A DNA stretch of 64,000 nucleotides from CAVPKN01 sp964588495. Lineage in GTDB: Bacteria > Chlamydiota > Chlamydiia > Chlamydiales > JAAKFR01. The stretch's first letter is position 1. Every line of letters starts with the position of its first letter. Location of the stretch: NCBI GenBank assembly GCA_964588495.1, contig CAZPPS010000009.1, forward strand, positions 11,530-75,529, in the 5' to 3' direction. The notes below the pieces were generated by a model. That model was given only the letters and a program-made list of their open reading frames with translations. It did not search any database and was not told the origin of the DNA. Position numbers and translations under genes: made by a program. This document shows positions 57,636 to 64,000 of this stretch, in pieces.

Positions 57636-60600
57636 TTAGCTGAAGTCGAAGATGAGCTCACCCTCTTCTTCGCGGTCAAGGAATTCCTTGACGCGGGTGT
57701 GAGTTTCAAAGCCAGTTCCACCTGGGATCATGTGTCCCATGATGACGTTTTCTTTGAAGCCCATCAAGTAGTCGGTTTTGCCAGCGCAGGCAGCGTCTGT
57801 CAAGACACGTGTTGTGTCCTGGAAGGAGGCTGCTGAGATGAACGACTCTGTTCCCAAAGAGGCTTTGGTGATACCCAGAAGAACAGGGGTTGCCTGGGCA
57901 GGCTTTCCACCTTCTTCGAGAGTACGATGGTTCTCTTCGTAGAACTGCTTTTTGTGCACCTCTTCTCCAAAAAGCAATGTTGTATCACCTGGGTCGATGA
58001 CACGCACTTTCTGGAGCATCTGACGGACGATAATTTCGATGTGCTTGTCGTTAATGTCCACACCCTGGAGGCGGTAGACTTCCTGCACTTCATTTACCAG
58101 ATACTTTTGGAGCTCGCGCACACCGCAAATTTCGAGAATTTCGTGTGGGACAACAAGGCCGTCTGTGAGCTGCTGCCCTTTTAGGACGTTGTCACCTCTT
58201 TGGATGATGAGGTGTTTGGTCAATGGAATCAGATGCTCTTCTTCCATTCCTGTTCCTTCATCGCGCACAACCACAATTCTCTTGTTTTTCTGTACGCCAC
58301 GGAAGTCCACCACACCGTCGATTTTGGCAATTTCTGCCGAATCTTTTGGCTTACGTGCTTCCACAAGCTCAGCTACACGGGGCAAGCCCCCAGTAATATC
58401 TTTTGTTTTGATCGCGCCCCGTGGCAATCTCGCAAGGAGCATACCTGCAGCGACCTTCTCTTTTTCCTCGACAGACAAAACAGCGCCCGAAGGAATCGCG
58501 TAAGTTCCTACAAGTTCCTTTAAATCAGGATCTGAATAGATTGCGATTTGAGGGTGTAGCTCGCCGCGGTGTTGTTTAACAATCAGCTCGACAAGGCCAG
58601 TCTGCTTGTTCACTTCTTTTTCTGTGGAGATCCCTTCGACAAGGTCCTCGTACTTGACGTAACCTGGACGGTCGCAAATAACTGGGATGTTGTGAAGCTC
58701 AATTTCTGCAAGCTTTTGTCCAGGCTTCACACGCGCGCCATCTGCCACAAGGATTTTAGCTCCAAGCTCCAATGAGCATGTTTGCAGCGATTCTATCGAT
58801 TTAGTGCTGAGCAGTTTTTTGTACTCTTCAAGGGTTCTTCCCTCATCCCGTACAACGTGCAAAGTACCATTTTTGTTAAGAACCAGCCAATTACCTTCCT
58901 GATCTTGGACAACTCTCAAATCAAGATAAATAGCAATTCCATCTGCTTCAGAAAAAATTTCGGGAGTAAAGGCTGCTGACGCAATACCTCCCAAGTGGAA
59001 CGTTCTCATCGTCAACTGAGTACCTGGTTCACCAATCGACTGAGCAGCAATTGTACCGACAGCTTCACCTAGACCCACTTGGCGGCCATTTGCAAGGTTC
59101 AAGCCATAGCACTTGGCACAAATTCCCCGTTTGCTTTCACATGTTAGAGCGGAACGGATACGGACCACTTCAATACCCGCATCATCGACCGCTTCCGCCA
59201 TGCGCGCATTCAGAATCTCTCCTGCTTTCGCCAAAAGTTTACTCTTATCGCCTGGCTGATAAAGCTCAGAAGCAACTGTTCTTCCGAAAATACGGTCTTT
59301 CAATGGGAGAAGCTCTTCTTGTCCCTGGCGGATCGCTGCAACTTCAATGTAGTTCAAAGTGCCACAATCCACTTCTGTAACGATCACATCCTGGGCAACA
59401 TCCACAAGACGGCGTGTCAGATAACCGGAGTCAGCTGTTTTAAGGGCTGTATCGGCCAAACCTTTACGGGCACCGTGCGAAGAAATCGAGTATTCAAGAA
59501 CGGACAACCCTTCACGGAAGTTAGAGGTAATCGGAGACTCAATAATTTCCCCTGTCGGTCTTGCCATCAAGCCGCGCAAAGCACCAAGCTGTTTGAGCTG
59601 AGATTTGTTACCACGGGCTCCCGAGTCAATCATCAAGAAGAGTGGGTTGTGGCGTGAGTTATCCACTTTGCTGATCTCTTTGAAAAGAGCATCAGAAAGA
59701 GAGTCAGAAACCTCTGTCCAAATACTAATGGTTTTAGATTCACGCTCACCGTTGGTGATAATACCGTCTTCGTACTGCTTTTTAACGATCGCTACTTTAC
59801 TGTGCGCTTCGTCAATAATCGCAGATTTGCTTCCCGGAATGCGGACGTCTTTGACACCCATAGAGATTGCAGCTTTCGTCGCTTGTGCAAATCCCAAATC
59901 TTTCAAATCATCCAAGAATTTAACAGTCGCTTCCAGCCCTACTTTTTTGTAGCACTCTAGGATCAACTCACTCATCCGTTTGCTGGGCATACTATAGTTT
60001 TGGAAACCGAGCTCTTTAGGAACAATTGTGTTGAAAAGGACGCGTCCAGGTGTCGTTTCAATGATTTGATTGTCAACACGTACCTTGATCTTCTCATGGA
60101 CGTGCAAACCTCTACCCATTTGATCGCGGCGGTCATTTTCAAATTTCACCATTCCATCAGCAGCAGCTAAAGCTAGCAGCACTTCGTCGGAGCCACCAAA
60201 TACTTTTGTCTTTTTCCCATGATCTTCGGGGAAATAGATCGGATCTGCCATCATATAATAAAGACCCAAAGTCATATCTTTTGAAGGGATCGCGACAGGC
60301 TTTCCAGAAGAAGGAAGGAAAATATTATCAGGAGCCATCATCAAGATTTTGGCTTCTAATTGAGCTTCCACAGAAAGGGGGACGTGAACGGCCATCTGGT
60401 CACCGTCGAAGTCGGCGTTAAACGCTGAGCAGACGAGCGGGTGAATCCGGATCGCTTTACCTTCGATCAAAACAGGCTCAAAAGCCTGAATACCGAGACG
60501 GTGCAGCGTCGGCGCACGGTTTAGCAAGACGGGGTGGCCTTTGATAATCTCTTCGAGGACATCCCAGACCTCTTCAGCTCCCCTTTGAATCATTTTCTTA

Positions 60601-61778
60601 GCAGAGCGGATGGTGTAAACATGTCCCAAATCCTTGAGCCGTTTCACAATGAAGGGCTCAAAAAGCTCAAGGGCCATATCTTTTGGAAGACCACACTGAT
60701 TGAATTTCAGCTCAGGGCCAACGATAATAACGGAACGTCCTGAGTAGTCAACACGCTTACCGAGAAGGTTTTGTCTAAAACGTCCATTTTTCCCTTTCAA
60801 CATTTCAGAAAGAGATTTCAGAGGACGATTTCCCGCACCCATCACCGGATGACCATGACGGCCATTGTCAAAAAGAGCATCAACAGCTTCCTGGAGCATC
60901 CTTTTTTCGTTGCGGACAATCACCTCAGGCGTTTTGAGTCTCAAAATTGCCTTCAGACGGTTGTTACGGTTGATCACGCGACGGTATAGATCGTTCAAAT
61001 CTGAGGTCGCAAAACGGCCCCCATCAAGAGGTACTAACGGTCTTAAGTCGGGTGGAATAACCGGTACTGAGCGCAACACGAGCCATTCAGGCTTGTTTGT
61101 AGAGGAGACAAAGCCCTCAACAATTTTAAGCCTCTTGGCAAGCTTCATACGAGCCTGTTGGGATTTTGTACGTCGCAGTTTCTCTTTTAAATCGAGCAGC
61201 AGAGATGCCAGATCTTCAGAACGGAGCAAATCAAAAATGGCTTCACCGCCCATTTTGGCTGTAAAAGCGTCTTTGCCCCATTTTTCGACAGCGTCGCGAT
61301 ACTCTGCGTCATTGAGTAATTGCTTTCTTTCCAGTTCTGTTTGACCTGGATCTGTGACCACATATTCTTCGTAGTAAATGACACGTTCGAGATCTGATGA
61401 GGTCATTCCTAAGACATTGCCGATGCGCGATGGCATAGACTTGAAAAACCAGATATGGACAACAGGAACTGCAAGCTCGATGTGTGCCATCCGCTCACGG
61501 CGTACTTTAGAGAGGGTTACCTCAACGCCGCAACGGTCGCACACAATCCCTTTGTGCTTGATTTTCTTGTATTTACCACACGCACATTCCCAATCCTTCG
61601 TGGGGCCGAAGATTTTTTCGCAAAAAAGGCCCCCTTTTTCGGGTTTAAATGTCCGGTAGTTGATGGTTTCTGGCTTTTTAATCTCCCCACGAGACCATTT
61701 GTCGCGGATGACAGTATCAGAGGCAATACCGATTTTCAGTTTATCAAACTGGTTTTCCCGTGAATCGTCTTCAAACAT
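57636..61778 (-). CDS. rpoC: DNA-directed RNA polymerase subunit beta'
   Basis: 1380 residues. The N-terminal zinc motif CACGKYKKIKHKGIVCDRCG is present; the catalytic Asp triad NADFDGDQMAVHVPL is near 455; the trigger-loop/bridge region GLMARPTGEIIESPI is present; and the second zinc site has CESKRGICAKCYG. Core subunit binding template DNA and the active-site Mg. AAGGAG ribosome-binding site before the ATG at 61778. In C. trachomatis it is CT314, downstream of rpoB (recalled). Normal length for chlamydiae. Confidence 0.98.
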   Translation of the reverse strand: MFEDDSRENQFDKLKIGIASDTVIRDKWSRGEIKKPETINYRTFKPEKGGLFCEKIFGPTKDWECACGKYKKIKHKGIVCDRCGVEVTLSKVRRERMAHIELAVPVVHIWFFKSMPSRIGNVLGMTSSDLERVIYYEEYVVTDPGQTELERKQLLNDAEYRDAVEKWGKDAFTAKMGGEAIFDLLRSEDLASLLLDLKEKLRRTKSQQARMKLAKRLKIVEGFVSSTNKPEWLVLRSVPVIPPDLRPLVPLDGGRFATSDLNDLYRRVINRNNRLKAILRLKTPEVIVRNEKRMLQEAVDALFDNGRHGHPVMGAGNRPLKSLSEMLKGKNGRFRQNLLGKRVDYSGRSVIIVGPELKFNQCGLPKDMALELFEPFIVKRLKDLGHVYTIRSAKKMIQRGAEEVWDVLEEIIKGHPVLLNRAPTLHRLGIQAFEPVLIEGKAIRIHPLVCSAFNADFDGDQMAVHVPLSVEAQLEAKILMMAPDNIFLPSSGKPVAIPSKDMTLGLYYMMADPIYFPEDHGKKTKVFGGSDEVLLALAAADGMVKFENDRRDQMGRGLHVHEKIKVRVDNQIIETTPGRVLFNTIVPKELGFQNYSMPSKRMSELILECYKKVGLEATVKFLDDLKDLGFAQATKAAISMGVKDVRIPGSKSAIIDEAHSKVAIVKKQYEDGIITNGERESKTISIWTEVSDSLSDALFKEISKVDNSRHNPLFLMIDSGARGNKSQLKQLGALRGLMARPTGEIIESPITSNFREGLSVLEYSISSHGARKGLADTALKTADSGYLTRRLVDVAQDVIVTEVDCGTLNYIEVAAIRQGQEELLPLKDRIFGRTVASELYQPGDKSKLLAKAGEILNARMAEAVDDAGIEVVRIRSALTCESKRGICAKCYGLNLANGRQVGLGEAVGTIAAQSIGEPGTQLTMRTFHLGGIASAAFTPEIFSEADGIAIYLDLRVVQDQEGNWLVLNKNGTLHVVRDEGRTLEEYKKLLSTKSIESLQTCSLELGAKILVADGARVKPGQKLAEIELHNIPVICDRPGYVKYEDLVEGISTEKEVNKQTGLVELIVKQHRGELHPQIAIYSDPDLKELVGTYAIPSGAVLSVEEKEKVAAGMLLARLPRGAIKTKDITGGLPRVAELVEARKPKDSAEIAKIDGVVDFRGVQKNKRIVVVRDEGTGMEEEHLIPLTKHLIIQRGDNVLKGQQLTDGLVVPHEILEICGVRELQKYLVNEVQEVYRLQGVDINDKHIEIIVRQMLQKVRVIDPGDTTLLFGEEVHKKQFYEENHRTLEEGGKPAQATPVLLGITKASLGTESFISAASFQDTTRVLTDAACAGKTDYLMGFKENVIMGHMIPGGTGFETHTRVKEFLDREEEGELIFDFS

Positions 61779-61810
61779 TCACTTAACTCCTTAGAAAATT
61801 TATTTCTTCT

Positions 61811-61885
61811 TTCATACTCTCTGTGTGCTTGCGGTCTCCATGGCAATTAAAACCACAGAGAACACAGACCACACAGAGAAGAGAA
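61811..61885. repeat. CACAGAG repeat in the rpoB-rpoC spacer (copy 3, shortened)
   Basis: CATACTCTCTGTGTGCTTGC and, after a 20-nt gap, AACCACAGAGAACACAGACC, giving inverted CTCTGTGTG/CACACAGAG arms. The CACAAAG outer blocks of copies 1 and 2 are absent. It fills most of the 112-nt gap between the two essential genes, which are on one transcript. Confidence 0.75.
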
Positions 61886-61890
61886 TTTTA

Positions 61891-64000
61891 TTAGTCTTCT
61901 TCTACCGTCAAAGGACGTACATCTAGCGCAAGCCCTTGCATCTCTTTAATCAAGACATTGAAGGACTCAGGTGTTCCCGCCTTAAGGAGATTTTCTCCTT
62001 TTACAATCGACTCATAGATCCGCGTTCTTCCGGAGACGTCGTCTGATTTAACAGTCAAAATTTCCTGAAGGACGTGCGCAGCTCCATAAGCTTCAAGAGC
62101 CCAAACTTCCATCTCCCCGAATCGCTGACCACCCATCTGGGCTTTACCGCCAAGAGGCTGCTGCGTTACAAGAGAGTAAGGACCAATTGAGCGGGCGTGG
62201 ATCTTGTCTGCGACAAGGTGGCTCAGCTTCAACATGTAGATGTAGCCGATCACAACCTTATTGTCGAAGCGATCCCCTGTGCGACCGTCGTAGAGCCATG
62301 ATTTTCCATCATCAGGAAGATTTTGCTCGCGCATCATCTGCCAGATCTTCTCTTCAGGGAAGCCTTCAAATACGGGGCTCTTCACATAGATTCCAGCTTT
62401 TCTCGCCGCAAATCCAAGGTGAGTTTCAAGTACCTGACCAATGTTCATCCTGGAAGGTACGCCCAAAGGATTGAGGATAATTTCAATCGTTTGGCCATCT
62501 GGCATATAGGGCATGTCAGCTTCATTGACAATCTTGGAGACAACGCCTTTGTTTCCGTGACGTCCCGCCATTTTATCCCCGACCTGCAGTTTACGCTTCG
62601 AGGCGATATAGACTTTTACCTGGCGGATCACTCCTGGATCAAGATCGGTGTCCCCTTTACGGAGAAGCTCAATCTCTTTTTGGTGTTTCATTTCCAGTTT
62701 CTGCAACTGAATCTCGTATTCACGCATGATCGATCTCAGCATCTCATAGATGTCTTGATTAGGCATAATGAGATCAATCGGCTCTTCGTGTTCAAAAGTT
62801 TCGATGATCTCTTGCGTGAAGACAGTTCCTTGAGCGACAATTTCTTCTGCCGTACGTCTATGAATAATGGCAGCTGGCGCTTTTTCATTCAAAAGAAGGG
62901 CGCCCAATTTCTCGTGCCGCTCCATCTTCAGAATTGCCATTTTCTGCTTGTATTCTTTCTGAATATCTTTCAGGTGTGAGGCTTCTTCCACAAGCTCGTC
63001 ATCTGTTTTAGACAATCTGTCTCTGCGGCTGAAGACTTTCACATCCATCACGACACCCTCAGTTCCCGGAGGTACAGTCAAAGATGCATCTTTAACATCA
63101 GCTGCTTTTTCACCAAAAATCGCTCTCAAAAGGCGCTCTTCAGGGGCAAGCTCTGTCTCAGATTTCGGTGTGATTTTTCCAACGAGAATATCACCCGGCT
63201 TAACCTCAGCTCCGACGCGGATAATGCCGTCATCTGCAAGATTGGCAAGCGCTTCCTCAGAGACATTTGGAATATCCCGTGTGATCTCTTCCTTACCAAG
63301 CTTTGTATCGCGGGCAGTGAGCTCAAATTCTTCAATGTAGATCGATGTGTAGGCATCTTCTCTTAAAAGCTTTTCAGAGATGATGATCGCATCTTCAAAG
63401 TTGTAACCACACCAGGGCATAAAGGCCACAAGGACGTTTTTACCCAGGGCAATTTCCCCTTTGTCTGTTGCCGGACCATCAGCAATCACGTCCCCTGCTC
63501 GGATCTCATCTCCGACTTCACAAAGAGGGACCTGGTTGATGCTAGTTCCTGCGTTTGAACGGAGGAATTTTTTCAGCTCATAGGTCTTTTTCTCTAGAGG
63601 ATTCTGTTTTGAAGCAATGACAATCTGAAGGCCATCGACATAATCCACTTTTCCATCTTCTTCAGCGATGATGACAGCACCTGAGTCCCGTGCTGATCTT
63701 GCCTCAAGACCTGTCCCCACAATCGGAGCATCAGGAATCAAGAGAGGAACTGCTTGTCTTTGCATGTTCGAGCCCATCAAAGCACGGTTAGCATCATCGT
63801 GCTCAAGGAATGGAATCAGACCGGTTACAATCGAAACGAGCTGCTTGGGCGAAACGTCCATGTGTGTACAAAGCTTCGTCTCAATTTCTAGAGAATCACC
63901 TTTGTAACGCGCCCAGCAAATAGGCTCTTTGAACATGTTAAACTCGTCAAGCGGCCCTGAGGCCTGTGCAATCACAGACTGTTCTTCAACGTCTGCCGTC
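61891..64000 (-). CDS. rpoB: DNA-directed RNA polymerase subunit beta, 5' end cut by window edge
   Basis: The C-terminal 702 or so codons are visible; the frame is open to base 64000, so the N-terminus lies outside. Motifs: VALCNMQR-equivalent SNMQRQAVPLL, GKNVLVAFMPWCGYNFEDAIIIS, KMAGRHGNKGVVSKI, PYMPDGQTIEIILNPLGVPSRMN and the C-terminal GGQRFGEMEVWALEAYGA (clamp anchor). Core subunit contacting nascent RNA and, in other bacteria, rifampicin (that region is upstream of the window). Followed by rpoC after a repeat-filled spacer. Confidence 0.98.
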   Translation of the reverse strand, partial: TADVEEQSVIAQASGPLDEFNMFKEPICWARYKGDSLEIETKLCTHMDVSPKQLVSIVTGLIPFLEHDDANRALMGSNMQRQAVPLLIPDAPIVGTGLEARSARDSGAVIIAEEDGKVDYVDGLQIVIASKQNPLEKKTYELKKFLRSNAGTSINQVPLCEVGDEIRAGDVIADGPATDKGEIALGKNVLVAFMPWCGYNFEDAIIISEKLLREDAYTSIYIEEFELTARDTKLGKEEITRDIPNVSEEALANLADDGIIRVGAEVKPGDILVGKITPKSETELAPEERLLRAIFGEKAADVKDASLTVPPGTEGVVMDVKVFSRRDRLSKTDDELVEEASHLKDIQKEYKQKMAILKMERHEKLGALLLNEKAPAAIIHRRTAEEIVAQGTVFTQEIIETFEHEEPIDLIMPNQDIYEMLRSIMREYEIQLQKLEMKHQKEIELLRKGDTDLDPGVIRQVKVYIASKRKLQVGDKMAGRHGNKGVVSKIVNEADMPYMPDGQTIEIILNPLGVPSRMNIGQVLETHLGFAARKAGIYVKSPVFEGFPEEKIWQMMREQNLPDDGKSWLYDGRTGDRFDNKVVIGYIYMLKLSHLVADKIHARSIGPYSLVTQQPLGGKAQMGGQRFGEMEVWALEAYGAAHVLQEILTVKSDDVSGRTRIYESIVKGENLLKAGTPESFNVLIKEMQGLALDVRPLTVEED

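Noticed and set aside
57609..57836. 75-codon plus-strand frame near the rpoC 3' end
   Set aside because: Antisense to the rpoC C-terminus; no independent start signals.

Overview
The window is a chromosomal segment of a bacterium in the phylum Chlamydiota, most likely an environmental (Parachlamydia/Waddlia/Simkania-like) lineage rather than Chlamydiaceae. The evidence is gene content and order that, from memory of the Chlamydia trachomatis map, match several of its blocks: phoH/CT016/CT017-like genes next to cydB-cydA, the c-di-AMP synthase, YbbR and the LpxL-type acyltransferase; pyk next to a double-length uvrA; pknD-valS; the V-type ATPase operon; and transaldolase near rpoC-rpoB. These blocks are interleaved with accessory genes and repeats that I do not associate with Chlamydiaceae. 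No rRNA, tRNA, CRISPR array, phage or transposase was seen.

Layout. 1-3513 (minus): translationally overlapping operon PIN-PhoH ATPase, membrane-anchored unknown, ABC-F ATPase (cut by the window edge). 3686-7209 (plus): SWIM-like protein, secreted SH3b protein, ComM-like ATPase. 7255-9647 (minus): cytochrome bd oxidase. 9780-15383 (plus): diadenylate cyclase, YbbR partner, a glycosyltransferase flanked by two nested inverted repeats, LpxL-type acyltransferase, RsmE. 15363-20544: an unknown protein with three internal repeats, then two solute-binding-protein genes, one carrying a large unknown N-terminal domain. 20611-33923: pyruvate kinase, double UvrA, Ser/Thr kinase PknD and ValRS. 33974-40571: small membrane proteins, an AGCS Na+/amino-acid symporter, DAHP synthase, a family of five paralogous two-helix proteins beginning M(C/S)IQG, interrupted by a DUF4143-type AAA ATPase, and a lipoprotein. 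40579-48043 (minus): V-type ATPase. 48174-50844 (plus): secreted proteins including three Cys-rich proteins with a C-terminal membrane helix, then a lipoprotein. 50831-52854: zinc-ribbon protein, small heat-shock protein, transaldolase. 52856-57403 (minus): a run of two-helix membrane proteins and one pseudogene, candidates for inclusion-membrane or type III effector proteins. 57636-64000 (minus): rpoC and the 3' two-thirds of rpoB.

Functionally the segment joins housekeeping (transcription, repair, translation, glycolysis, pentose phosphate, aromatic synthesis) with ion-coupled energetics (cytochrome bd, V-ATPase whose c-subunit has Na+-binding-type residues, Na+ symporter) and likely host-interaction loci. 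Three families of interspersed palindromic repeats fill many intergenic spaces: GTGCCCG-rich hairpins, nested CACAGAG/CACAAAG repeats, and GCGGCGA palindromes. The last of these have entered the 5' coding part of two lipoprotein genes. All family assignments are by reading the sequence; no database search was run.
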